Below, piece by piece: positions 46,652 through 55,796 of a DNA stretch of 64,000 nucleotides. The DNA is from a bacterium (lineage in GTDB: Bacteria > Vulcanimicrobiota > Vulcanimicrobiia > Vulcanimicrobiales > Vulcanimicrobiaceae). Position numbers and translations under genes: made by a program. The stretch spans positions 205,688 through 269,687 of the forward strand of contig JAJYRH010000001.1 of assembly GCA_021794205.1 (NCBI GenBank). Reading direction: 5' to 3'. The notes beneath the pieces are model-generated. The model saw nothing but the letters and a program-made list of their open reading frames with translations, was not told the DNA's origin and did not search any database. The first letter of the stretch is position 1. Each line of letters opens with the position of its first letter.

Positions 46652-47544
46652 GTGCCCACAAACGTTTCGCTGCGTCGTAGCGCGCCGATCGTGGCGCTCG
46701 CCGCCGCTCTCGCGGTCGCAGGTTGCGGTGGGGGCAGCACGACCGTTCTCCCGAGTTCATCGCCGCCGCCCATCGGGGTCACGAGTGCTGCGGCACCGCA
46801 GTACGTCGGATATTGGGACGATTGGGAGCAGACGCCGTGGAGCGCGGTGCCCAACGGCGTGACGACATTGATCTATGCGTTCGATTTCGTTGCCGGACAC
46901 AGCGTCGTCCCCGACGGGAATTCGCCGGGCTACCTCACCGCCGCAGCGGTCGCCTCGCTCCACCAACGCGGTATAAAGCTTCTGCTCTCCCTCGGCGGTG
47001 GAAGTCCTTCGACGGCCTTCGTTTTCGACGGCGATACGAAGGATTTCGAGACGAACTTGATCTCCATACTTCAGCAGTATGGTTTCGACGGCGTCGATTT
47101 CGACGATGAGTCGGGAACGCAAGCCCAGCGCGTCGCCGATCTCGAAACGCTCATTCCGGCAACGCGCGCGGCATTCGCGGCCAATGGAATCGGAAACGAT
47201 CTCATAACGCTCGCGGCCTTCGACACGCCGACGGGCTTTGGCGACGGCACCGTGCTGGCCGGACCAGGGGTCGCGAGCGCGCTCTCGTGGGTGAACGTGA
47301 TGAGCTACGATTACACCTCCGCGCAGAGCGATCTCGCCGCCTACGCCCTCATCGTTCCCCCGGCGCACCTCATGCTCGGCAGCGATATCGACGGGGCGTC
47401 CCGCTCGCGCCAAATGCAACCCTCGAATCGCTCGCCGCATGGGTGAAGAACAATGGGTACGGCGGAATGATGGTATGGAGCGTGAACGACGCGACCGCCG
47501 CCCAAAACCAAGCAATCGAAAATGGATTGATAACCGGGAAATAG
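46652..47544 (+). pseudogene. GH18 chitinase-like lipoprotein, interrupted by a frameshift
   Basis: From GTG 46652 the frame gives a lipoprotein signal with lipobox VAGCGGG, then a GH18 barrel: YVGYWDDWEQTPW, KLLLSLGGGSPS and the catalytic motif DGVDFDDE with its Glu intact, WVNVMSYDY. After LMLGSDIDG the frame leaves the family and stops at 47446. Another frame gives PLAPNATLESLAAWVKNNGY, then GGMMVWSVNDA, the expected last barrel strand, to a stop at 47544. The break falls in a GGGG run (47393-47396); one more G restores the reading frame. Either a recent frameshift or an assembly error. Confidence 0.75.
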
Positions 47545-47583
47545 CGGCGCCGCCCCGTAACCACCGGCGTTGGAGGACTTGTC

Positions 47584-50500
47584 GTGAAACGTTGCTGCCT
47601 GCTCCCGGGCGCTTTGATCGCCGCCCTCATTCCCTTCGCGACGCTCGGCGCGACGCACTCGCCGCAAACCCCGTATACCGCAATGACCTTCCGCTCGATC
47701 GGGCCCGCGACCGCCGGTGGTCGCGTTCCGGCTGTCGCAGGAAGTGCGAGCGACCCCAACCTTTATTTTATCGGAACGGCCGGCGGCGGCGTTTGGAAGA
47801 GCGCGAACGGCGGGGCGACCTGGAGCGATGTCTTTGCGAAAGAACCCGTCGCATCGATCGGTGCGATTGCGATCGATCCGCGCAACGCGAAGGTCGTTTG
47901 GGTCGGCACCGGCGAGAGCAATCCGCGCAACGACGTCATCCGCGGCGACGGCATCTACAAAAGCATCGACGGTGGGAAAACGTGGAAAAACGTCGGTCTG
48001 CGCGAGAGCGGACATATCGCCGCGATCGCCGTCGATCCCACCGATTCGAATCACGTCGTCGTTGCGGTCCTCGGAGACGTCTTTCGAAATAGCGTCCATC
48101 GCGGCGTCTACGTCACCTTCGACGGCGGAAAGACGTGGAAGAAAACGCTCTATCTCGCTCCCGACAGCGGTGCGAGCGACCTTGCGATGGATCCTCGCAA
48201 TCCCCGCATTCTCTACGTCGGAATGTGGGAATTTCGACGTCAACCGTGGACTTTTTCGAGCGGCGGCCCTCACGGCGGGCTCTATAAATCCGTCGACGGT
48301 GGGGTGCATTGGCAACGCATTACGGGCAACGGCTTTCCGACGGGGCTGACCGGGCGGATCGGCCTCGCGATTGCGCCGAGCAATCCGAACCGCATCTATG
48401 CATTGATCCAATCACGCGAAGGCGTGCTCTGGCGTTCCGACGATGCGGGCGCGCATTGGACGCGGCTCTTTTCGGGAACGCTCATCAACCAGCGGCCGTT
48501 TTATTTCAGCCATCTCGCCGTCGATCCCAAGAACGAGAATCGCGTCTACACGCTCTCGATGAATCTCGCGCTGAGCACCGACGGCGGAAAGCATTTCCGG
48601 CGTTTCGGGCGCGGCGTGCATGCCGACGCACACGCGATCTGGATCGATCCCGCCGACGGGGAGCGCTTCATCATCGGTGACGACGGCGGCTTCGCCCTCA
48701 CGCTCGACCGTGGGAAACATTTTACGTTCACGCGGAACCTTCCGATCGAGCAGGTCTATCACGTCGGTCTCTCCGCCGCCCGTCCGTATATGGTGTGCGC
48801 GGCGCTGCAAGATAACGAAGCCTTCTGCGGCCCCTCGAATTCGCGTTCGTTCGACGGCATTACCGGGCGCGACTGGCGCGTAACGGTCGGCGGCGACGGA
48901 ATGTGGGCGGTTCCCGATCCCGCGAATTCGCGGTACGTCTTCGCCGATTCGGAGGACGGATATCTGATCCGCTACGATTGGAAAGACGAAGATTTTCGGT
49001 ACGTCGGCCCCTACAACGCGACCTCGGCCGCACGCTTCGATCTCCGTCTGGCGAAATATCGTTTCAATTGGGATTCGCCGATCGCGTTCGCTCCCTGGAA
49101 CCCGCACGTCATGTGGTACGGCGGCGACGTCGTCTTTCAGAGTACGGATCGCGGCGAACACTGGGTGCCGATCAGCCCCGACCTGACGCTCGATATCAAA
49201 TCGCACCAGGCGCCATCGGGCGGACCGATTACCAAGGATGTTTTTGGAACGGAGTACTCCGACACGATTCTCGATATCGAAGGGTCGCCGGTTGCGAAGG
49301 GAGAGATCTGGGTCGGCACCGACGACGGGCTCGTCCAACTCACGCGCGACGGCGGAAAAACCTGGCGCAACGTGACTCCTGCGGGAATCGCGCCGTTCGG
49401 GCGGGTGGAAACGGTCGCTCCCTCGCCGTTCGCCGCCAGCACGGCATACGCCATCGTCGATCGTCATCGCTCCGGTGATGACGCTCCGTACGCATTCGTC
49501 ACCACCGATTTCGGCGCGCACTGGCGAAAGATCGTCGCGGGCATACCGCCGACGCAATTCGTGCGGACGATTCGCCCCGATCCCGTCAATTCGCACGTCC
49601 TCTATCTCGGAACCGACCGCGGGCTCTATGTAAGTTTCGACGGCGGAGCGCGCTGGCAGAATCTGCGCAACAACATTCCGGTTGCGAGTTTCCGCGATCT
49701 TCGCATCGCCCCGCGCGAGCGCGACCTGGTCGCCGCGACGCACGGACGGGGGATCTGGATCCTCGACGATCTCACCCCGCTCGAACATCTGCGCGCCGCC
49801 GAGCGCGCCGGATTCATGCTCTTCCATCCGCGTACGACCTACCGCTGGGTTTTGCACTCGAACCAAGAAGGGCTCTACGGGCGATTCTCCGGGAAGAATC
49901 CTCCGGCGGGAGCGCTGATTTCGTTCTATCAAAAAACGGCTTCGACGACGCCGCCGACGTTGCAGATCTACGACGCGGCGGGCCGTTTGGTGCGGAGCAT
50001 CGCCGGAACGCATACGGTTGCAAAGAAGAAGGCTGCGCGCATTTCGAATGACCCGGGAATCAACCGCTTCGTTTGGGATCTCAACGCGACCCCGGCGGTG
50101 CAGTGGACGGGGGCGGCGCCTGCGTTCCGCGTTCAGTCGGGGCCGCCGGTTCCTCCGGGGCTCTACACGCTTCGTCTCACTGCCGACGGGCACACCGCCA
50201 CGACGACGGTGACGGTGAAGGCCGATCCGCGCTCGCCGTGGCGGCAGGCGGATTACGAACGCGCCTATCGCTTCAACCTCCACTACGTGCACGTGACGTC
50301 GGCGATCGATACGGTGCTCGATCATCTCGACGCGGTGGCGACTTCGCTCGCAAAAGCGAAGGCGGCGACGCACGATACTGCATTGCGTGCGGCGATCGTG
50401 CATGCGATGAAAGCGCGGGATGCCGTCTTTGCCGCGTTTACCGCCAACTATCGGAACGGCGAGGATTTCGCCCTTCGTGCTGGATCGTTGCGCGAAGATC

Positions 50501-50697
50501 TGCCTGCCGGGCTGAGCTTCTCGGTGCACCCACCGACGGCCGCCGACCTCGCGTTCGATCGAGCGTTCGAGCAGCGGTACCGTGCGGCGATGTTGCGCTA
50601 TGCGGCATTGCTGAAGGATGTGTTGCAGCCGTTACAGGCGCGGCTGAAGGCGGCGCATCTGCCGGCGATCGCAGGGCTTCGCTCGGTCGCCCCGTGA
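47584..50697 (+). CDS. Secreted BNR/sortilin-type beta-propeller protein, paralogue 3
   Basis: A 1,037-residue exported protein from GTG 47584 with GGAGGA upstream and a signal peptide ending near ATLGA. The same modules as the two copies near 30-36 kb are present: FRSIGPATAGGRVPAVAG, GTGESNPRNDVIRGDG, GIYKSIDGGKTW, EIWVGTDDGLVQLTRDGGKTW, RFNWDSPIAFAPWNPH. The C-terminal beta domain reads PGLYTLRLTADGHT. Its position 11 kb away, between GH18 and GH114 genes, suggests involvement with extracellular polysaccharide, but no catalytic residues can be assigned. Confidence 0.86.
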   Translation: MKRCCLLPGALIAALIPFATLGATHSPQTPYTAMTFRSIGPATAGGRVPAVAGSASDPNLYFIGTAGGGVWKSANGGATWSDVFAKEPVASIGAIAIDPRNAKVVWVGTGESNPRNDVIRGDGIYKSIDGGKTWKNVGLRESGHIAAIAVDPTDSNHVVVAVLGDVFRNSVHRGVYVTFDGGKTWKKTLYLAPDSGASDLAMDPRNPRILYVGMWEFRRQPWTFSSGGPHGGLYKSVDGGVHWQRITGNGFPTGLTGRIGLAIAPSNPNRIYALIQSREGVLWRSDDAGAHWTRLFSGTLINQRPFYFSHLAVDPKNENRVYTLSMNLALSTDGGKHFRRFGRGVHADAHAIWIDPADGERFIIGDDGGFALTLDRGKHFTFTRNLPIEQVYHVGLSAARPYMVCAALQDNEAFCGPSNSRSFDGITGRDWRVTVGGDGMWAVPDPANSRYVFADSEDGYLIRYDWKDEDFRYVGPYNATSAARFDLRLAKYRFNWDSPIAFAPWNPHVMWYGGDVVFQSTDRGEHWVPISPDLTLDIKSHQAPSGGPITKDVFGTEYSDTILDIEGSPVAKGEIWVGTDDGLVQLTRDGGKTWRNVTPAGIAPFGRVETVAPSPFAASTAYAIVDRHRSGDDAPYAFVTTDFGAHWRKIVAGIPPTQFVRTIRPDPVNSHVLYLGTDRGLYVSFDGGARWQNLRNNIPVASFRDLRIAPRERDLVAATHGRGIWILDDLTPLEHLRAAERAGFMLFHPRTTYRWVLHSNQEGLYGRFSGKNPPAGALISFYQKTASTTPPTLQIYDAAGRLVRSIAGTHTVAKKKAARISNDPGINRFVWDLNATPAVQWTGAAPAFRVQSGPPVPPGLYTLRLTADGHTATTTVTVKADPRSPWRQADYERAYRFNLHYVHVTSAIDTVLDHLDAVATSLAKAKAATHDTALRAAIVHAMKARDAVFAAFTANYRNGEDFALRAGSLREDLPAGLSFSVHPPTAADLAFDRAFEQRYRAAMLRYAALLKDVLQPLQARLKAAHLPAIAGLRSVAP

Positions 50698-50704
50698 GGG
50701 CGTA

Positions 50705-51553
50705 ATGCGCGCGAACGCTTTCCGTGATGCGTTCCTTGCAACGGCGGCGGCCGCGCTGCTTGCCGCGTGCGGCGCTGCGGGAGCCGCGCAGAGCGCCGGG
50801 CCGCTCGCCCCGGCACCGAGCCCGAGCGCGACGTGGTGGGCGCCCGTGCCAGGCTCGAGCTTCCAGTACGATCTCAGCGATGCGGGGCTTCCGTCGCCGG
50901 GGGCGTCGATCGAAGATCTTGATTGGGAAGCGACGAGCGCAAGCGATGTCGCTACGCTGCACGGTGCCGGCGGACGAGCCGTCTGTTACGTTGACGCGGG
51001 GAGTTACGAAAATTGGCGCCCCGATGCCGCAAGTTTTCCAGCGGTCGTGCTCGGAGATACCTACGTCGGATATCCGAACGAACGGTGGCTCGATATCCGG
51101 CGCATCGATCTCCTCGCGCCGATTATGGACGCGCGGATCGCGACGTGCCGTGCGAAGGGCTTCGACGGTGTCGAATTCGATAACGTCGATGGATACGATA
51201 ACAATACCGGCTTTCCGCTGACGCTTCAAGAGGATGAAGCCTATCTCGCGAACCTCGCGGCGTACGCGCATGCGAACGGGCTCGCGGTCGGGCTAAAAAA
51301 TGCGCCGGAGATGCTGCCGGCGATGGCCTCGACCGTCGATTTTGCGGTGAACGAGAGTTGTTGGGCGCAGGGCTGGTGCGCCCAAGATGCGCCGCTGCGC
51401 GCCGAACATAAATTTATCGTCGATGTGGAATACGATGACGTCACCAGTGCGACGCAATTTACGTCGTCGTACTGTCCCGCTGCCGCCGCGCTCGGCGACA
51501 CGACGATTCTCAAGCATCCCGCGCTCGACGCATGGATACTGACCTGCCCGTAG
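50705..51553 (+). CDS. GH114 endo-alpha-1,4-polygalactosaminidase-like lipoprotein
   Basis: A 282-residue lipoprotein (lipobox LLAACG). The barrel follows the GH114 pattern: FQYDLSD, AVCYVDAGSYENWRPD near residue 95, WLDIRRIDLLAPIMDARI, GFDGVEFDNVDGYDNNTGF and GLAVGLKNAPEM. Acidic residues in YVDAG and VEFDNVD are the likely catalytic pair. GH114 enzymes cut galactosamine-rich exopolysaccharides. It starts eight bases after the third propeller gene and is probably co-transcribed. Confidence 0.85.
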   Translation: MRANAFRDAFLATAAAALLAACGAAGAAQSAGPLAPAPSPSATWWAPVPGSSFQYDLSDAGLPSPGASIEDLDWEATSASDVATLHGAGGRAVCYVDAGSYENWRPDAASFPAVVLGDTYVGYPNERWLDIRRIDLLAPIMDARIATCRAKGFDGVEFDNVDGYDNNTGFPLTLQEDEAYLANLAAYAHANGLAVGLKNAPEMLPAMASTVDFAVNESCWAQGWCAQDAPLRAEHKFIVDVEYDDVTSATQFTSSYCPAAAALGDTTILKHPALDAWILTCP

Positions 51554-51567
51554 CCTCGCGCCGCGGG

Positions 51568-51990
51568 CTAGCCGGTCTTAATGCGTTTGCTGCGCCCGGT
51601 GGTATGCGGTGCTTTGCCGCGTAAGGGCTCGAAGCGCCCTCCCGAACTCCGCGCGAGAATGACCGCGCAGGGAGCGCCCGCGATCGAATCGTCGATCACG
51701 CGCTCGACGAGTTCGAAGCTGCCGTCGACGTGGATGCGCGCCGCCGCTGCAAAGCGACGATCCGGCGATGCGGCGAGATGCTCGAGCCGCTCGATCAGTG
51801 CGAGGCGCGCGACCGGCGCCCCGCCTTCGAAGAGGCAGAATTCGGTGCCGCGCGCGGCCGGGCGGGTGCGAATCTCCCCGGCGGGTTCGCTCGTCGTACC
51901 GGTGCGTAGGAAGACGCGATCGCCCTCGCAGGTGCGGAGCGCGGCGAGGACGCCGGGCCAATGGAGACTCTGAGGAGCCGATCGCTGCAT
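51568..51990 (-). CDS. Hypothetical protein
   Basis: A 140-residue protein starting MQRSAPQSLHWPGVLAAL, without signal peptide or membrane helix. It is predicted alpha/beta, with a basic C-terminal tail (TTGRSKRIKTG). I recognise no motif. It lies 53 bases downstream of the POT-like transporter on the same strand and converges with the GH114 gene. Coding is supported by composition and an unbroken frame; two other frames are open over part of the same stretch, so certainty is moderate. Confidence 0.5.
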   Translation of the reverse strand: MQRSAPQSLHWPGVLAALRTCEGDRVFLRTGTTSEPAGEIRTRPAARGTEFCLFEGGAPVARLALIERLEHLAASPDRRFAAAARIHVDGSFELVERVIDDSIAGAPCAVILARSSGGRFEPLRGKAPHTTGRSKRIKTG

Positions 51991-52043
51991 GATGCTCGCG
52001 TCATTCGCGGAGGCGCGAAGGGCGGCCTATCGGCGGCGGGCGC

Positions 52044-53303
52044 TTATTCGATCGGTTTCAGCACGGGCTTAAATACGCGGTCGTAGATCCAGAGCAGCAA
52101 CGCAGTCGCGACGCCCGCAGCGGTAACGATGAGCCAGATCGTCGCGGGGCGGGCGCCCGCGCTTCCGTAATGCTGCAGTAAGGTGCCTCCAAACCAACCG
52201 CCGACGATCGAGCCGATGCCGATAGGGAGAAACGCAAAGCCCATGTAGGTGCCCTGCTGTCCCGGTGGAGCGAGGCGCGAGATGTACTCGTAATAGCGCG
52301 GGGACTGAATGATCTCGCCGAGCGCGAGCACGACGAGGCTGAGGATCGCCATCAGAACGCTCGCTTTTGCGGCGATCAGTAGCCAGCCCACCGAGGTGAC
52401 GAGTGTTCCCAGCGTCAGCGCTTTGAAGGACCGGATACGCTTGGTGAGCGCGTTCATGGCGACGGTCAACGTGATTACGATCAACGGGTCGGTGATGAGA
52501 ATCATGGCGGTGTTCGCGTTGGGATCGACGTAATCGTGAATGTAGATCGGCAAGATGAGGTATTGCTGCCAATAGACGATCCAATACCCCGAAAAAATGA
52601 CGAGAAACAGTACGAAACGCCAATTGCCGAACACCGTAAGAAAATCGCGCGTCGTCTTCGCAAGGGAGGTCGACGATTCGTCGACGCGCGCGCGCGGTTC
52701 GCGAAAGAAAACGAGCACCACGAAGAACATGAGCGCCACGCTGAGCGCCGCAATGAGAAAAACGTCTTGCGGCGGCAGGCGTGAATGGAGCCATCCGGCG
52801 AGGAACGGGCCCATCGTGCTGCCGATGTTGACCATGGTGTAATAGATCGCGTACCCAATGGAACGAACGCTCTCTTTCGATGCGCGCGCGGTGGTGCCGA
52901 CGACGGAGGGCTTCACCAGTGCGACGCCGAGTGCGGGCAAGAAGAGAATGACGCCGGCGAGCAGGCCGAGTGGAACGACGGCGCGGACCGGAGCCAACCA
53001 CGGCGCGCCGATCGAGCCCACCATAAAGTACGCGCAGGTCAGAATAAAATAGGCCGCCGAGAGCGCCCGCCGGAATCCGACGCGGTCGGCGAGCGCGCCG
53101 CCGAAGATCGCCATCACCCAGACGGCGCCGCCAAAGATGCCGCTTAGGCTCGCGGAGAGGGCGCTGGAGAACCCGAGCGTTTGGTTGAGGTAGAGCGCGA
53201 GCGTCGAAAAGACCGCGTAGTACGAGAGCCGTTCGAAGATCTCGCTGATGTTTGCGATCCAGAACGGGCGCTCGAAGCCGCGACGAATTTCATCGATCTT
53301 CAT
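52044..53303 (-). CDS. MFS transporter, POT/peptide-transporter-like
   Basis: A 419-residue membrane protein with twelve helices. EIFERLSYYAVFSTLALYL near residue 20 matches the helix-1 ExxERxxYY proton-coupling signature of the POT/PTR peptide transporters, and GALADRVGFRRAL is the MFS helix 2-3 loop. Length is shorter than typical bacterial POT (about 490), lacking their two extra helices. The substrate may be di/tripeptides or related compounds; uncertain. The start is ATG 53303. Confidence 0.8.
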   Translation of the reverse strand: MKIDEIRRGFERPFWIANISEIFERLSYYAVFSTLALYLNQTLGFSSALSASLSGIFGGAVWVMAIFGGALADRVGFRRALSAAYFILTCAYFMVGSIGAPWLAPVRAVVPLGLLAGVILFLPALGVALVKPSVVGTTARASKESVRSIGYAIYYTMVNIGSTMGPFLAGWLHSRLPPQDVFLIAALSVALMFFVVLVFFREPRARVDESSTSLAKTTRDFLTVFGNWRFVLFLVIFSGYWIVYWQQYLILPIYIHDYVDPNANTAMILITDPLIVITLTVAMNALTKRIRSFKALTLGTLVTSVGWLLIAAKASVLMAILSLVVLALGEIIQSPRYYEYISRLAPPGQQGTYMGFAFLPIGIGSIVGGWFGGTLLQHYGSAGARPATIWLIVTAAGVATALLLWIYDRVFKPVLKPIE

Positions 53304-53673
53304 GGGGAGAGGCCGTTCCCAGCCTCACCGTTCGATTCCCGTTTTTCGGGAGCTGAAATATAGGAGCCCGGGCACGCTTCCATATGCTGGAATGCGGCGG
53401 GGCCTGTCAATCCCTACTCGCAACATCGCGTGATTACCGACCGCGACCAATGTACCGCCGCAACGGGAGCAGCGACGGCGGGGGCAATCGACGCGACCGC
53501 GAGAAGCACGGCACCCGCGGCAATATCCACCCACGAGACCCCGCACCGTGCGTGGTGCGCCGCCTACGAACGGTGGTATGCACCTGGAACCACCATGCAA
53601 CGCATCGTTTTGATTTTCGGCGCAGCGTATCCAACCGTCCTCGGTATCCCAATCGCCTACCGTTTAAGTCGAA
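53304..53673. other. Intergenic stretch without a supported gene
   Basis: Several short open frames exist on both strands, but none has a ribosome site, a recognisable domain or consistent codon character. The stretch separates two minus-strand genes and probably holds the promoter of the POT-like transporter. No strong hairpin seen. Confidence 0.5.
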
Positions 53674-54966
53674 CTAAACAACGCGCAGAGTTGAGCCGCA
53701 ACAACGCTTAAGTTTCTTCCCGCTGCCGCACGGGCATGGTGCATTTCGCGAAACCGTCGGCTGTTGTCGAGGTTCGGCCGCCACTCCCAGTTCAAGTAGC
53801 ACGGAGGGATGGCCCCGGTAGGCTTCCCACAACCGCACCGTCATGATTCCGAGCGATCGTCCGATATTTTCGCGGAGGCCTTGGTCGGTGAGCCAATCAC
53901 GCTTGCTCGGGTCTTCGGAGACTTGAGCGATTATCGCTAGAGGAGCCAAGAGATCTTCAAGCGTGAGTGTGGAGAGAAATGTCGTCCACTCGTCGGGATT
54001 AAGCCCCATCGCATCGACGAAACCTCGCTTCCAATCGAGGATTCCATTCCCTCGTGCATCGCCTACGGCGATTGCCAGCGTCGCGTCGCCGAACCGCTCG
54101 CGCTGCCGCGACAATTGATCCGAAATTTCATTGTATGCGTGCATTGCGCGTTGCGCGCACGCGTTGAGATCTTCGATCGATTCGTGTTGCGGTGGCAAGA
54201 AGTGCTGCAGCCATTTCGTCGGCATGACCATCGGGCCGGCGACGATTGCTGAAAAAAATCCGTGAGCATAGGGTGAGTCCGCGGTGATAAGCGGATCGAC
54301 GGAATCATCGTCACGGTGCTTTTCACGCGGGCGCGGCTCAGCTCGATCCGGCGGTTTTCGTAGTGCCTCGCCGAGCTTAACGAAGATCGAAGAGACGTAA
54401 TCTCTTCGTTTTTTCCTCGTTTCATGGTTGGCGTCCGCCGCGGTTGCGTCGAGGAGAAAATCGAGTTCGTCCGCTGTAGCCGAAATAACGATACCGCGTT
54501 TGCCGACGACGGCGGAATACATGGTTTGCATAGACTCCGCATCATAGGCGATCGTGTCGCCCGAGATCCACGAGCGGTATTCCTCGGCGGTAAGGAGCAC
54601 CTGGTGCCTTCGTTCGTCTCCCGCGCTCCCTCGATCGGCGAACGCGCTTAGATCATCCGGGCCGCGTTGAAAGCCTGCGATGCGGCCGTTATCTTCGCAT
54701 ACCGTACACTCCCAGAACACGAACGGCTCCGGGAGGACGGTTTTGCTTACGGAGATCGTGCCCAAGCACCGCCGGTTCCCCGGTCTTCGTCGGCACGGGA
54801 TGCCGCTGACGAACTCCGCCTGCGACCCAGCGGTGGCGGCACGCACGATGTCGCCGAAAAAAGTTCGCAATCGTGCCATCGGGGCCGGCAACGGCGTTGC
54901 GGGATCCTCTGGGACGAAGTGGCGCATGTCGGTTATGTAGGTTCCGGGCATGGGCAGGCTATTCAC
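53674..54966 (-). CDS. UPF0149/YecA-like protein with C-terminal SEC-C motif
   Basis: A 430-residue protein. Its N-terminal ~110 residues include CRRRPGNRRCLG and WECTVCEDNG, a possible zinc-binding pair. The middle has SPYAHGFFSAIVAGPMVMPTK followed by WLQHFLP, the UPF0149 (YgfB/YecA) signature. The last 25 residues carry the SEC-C zinc motif RNAPCPCGSGKKLKRCCG, as in SecA. SEC-C motifs bind zinc and often contact ribosomes or SecB. Overall role unknown. Base composition is less GC-rich than the flanking genes, which may signal transfer. Confidence 0.75.
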   Translation of the reverse strand: MNSLPMPGTYITDMRHFVPEDPATPLPAPMARLRTFFGDIVRAATAGSQAEFVSGIPCRRRPGNRRCLGTISVSKTVLPEPFVFWECTVCEDNGRIAGFQRGPDDLSAFADRGSAGDERRHQVLLTAEEYRSWISGDTIAYDAESMQTMYSAVVGKRGIVISATADELDFLLDATAADANHETRKKRRDYVSSIFVKLGEALRKPPDRAEPRPREKHRDDDSVDPLITADSPYAHGFFSAIVAGPMVMPTKWLQHFLPPQHESIEDLNACAQRAMHAYNEISDQLSRQRERFGDATLAIAVGDARGNGILDWKRGFVDAMGLNPDEWTTFLSTLTLEDLLAPLAIIAQVSEDPSKRDWLTDQGLRENIGRSLGIMTVRLWEAYRGHPSVLLELGVAAEPRQQPTVSRNAPCPCGSGKKLKRCCGSTLRVV

Positions 54967-55078
54967 TGGAGCGTTTCAAGGAACATGCCGTCAGGATGAA
55001 ATTACCAGCTCTGCGTACCGAAGTGAGAGGGAGCTATGGTTCGCGGCACGCGAACGCAATAAACGCGCGGTCCCCTCC

Positions 55079-55654
55079 CTATCTCGGTCGGAAACGCGTG
55101 ACCTCAAGCCCCTTGCCGATAGGGAGTGTGATTGACTCGACATCGCTGCGCATTCGCACGTGCGCAACGTAGTCAAATAGGCCGTGCGATAAGATGTTAT
55201 CGGCAACGACAACGGCGCCGGGAGCGAGGTTGAGCATCTGGAAGAAGTTAATGTAGTCTTCCTTCTCACAGTCCAGAAGAACAAAATCGAGTTCGTGCCA
55301 CTCCGGAATGATATCTGCAGCATCGCCCAATACGAATTCAACCCAATTCGAAAGACCCAATGAGGCGATAGTGTTTTTCGCTTCGAGCTGGCGGGACGGT
55401 TCGATCTCGACGGAGGTTAGGCTGCCGCCCGATCGCCGCGCGGCTTCGGCGAGAGCGATGGTAGAGATTCCGCTGGATCCTCCGATTTCCGCCAGTCGCC
55501 TTGCGTGACAACCGGCAGCAAGGGCGCAGATGAACTCTGCAGAATCGGGCTCGAGGTTACGGTGTCGTTCGGATTGTGGAAGTTTTTGGAGATCCTGACC
55601 CAATTTCCGTTCCCATAAGCGCGCAATGGCTTCGCGCTGTAGTCGATTCAACAT
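55079..55654 (-). CDS. Class I SAM-dependent O-methyltransferase
   Basis: A 191-residue methyltransferase of the O-methyltransferase family 3 type. SAM-binding motif I reads LAEIGGSSGISTIALAEA, with the acidic strand end in SLTSVEIEP. The catalytic/metal region is LDFVLLDCEKEDYINFF, followed by GAVVVADNILSHG, whose DN is typical of metal-dependent catechol-type enzymes. Substrate unknown. Divergent from the FAD oxidoreductase gene across 142 bases that probably hold both promoters. Confidence 0.85.
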   Translation of the reverse strand: MLNRLQREAIARLWERKLGQDLQKLPQSERHRNLEPDSAEFICALAAGCHARRLAEIGGSSGISTIALAEAARRSGGSLTSVEIEPSRQLEAKNTIASLGLSNWVEFVLGDAADIIPEWHELDFVLLDCEKEDYINFFQMLNLAPGAVVVADNILSHGLFDYVAHVRMRSDVESITLPIGKGLEVTRFRPR

Positions 55655-55796
55655 GAGGGCTGGGTTTTATGTCAAATGATTGGGTTCCCGCTCTGAGCGA
55701 TCGTCGAATAGCTGTCGCCGGCGGGCGCCGCTCCCATTGGCGCGAGTCCGAGATGCTGCTGGAATCATTCGGCGGCCGCTCGAAACGGGCGACTCT

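Noticed and set aside
48412..50529. 705-codon open frame antisense to propeller gene 3
   Set aside because: Same artefact as over the other two paralogues; no start signal or protein-like features.
53430..53711. 93-codon plus-strand frame in the gap before the SEC-C protein gene
   Set aside because: No ribosome site, no domain, and two frames are equally open; not distinguishable from chance.
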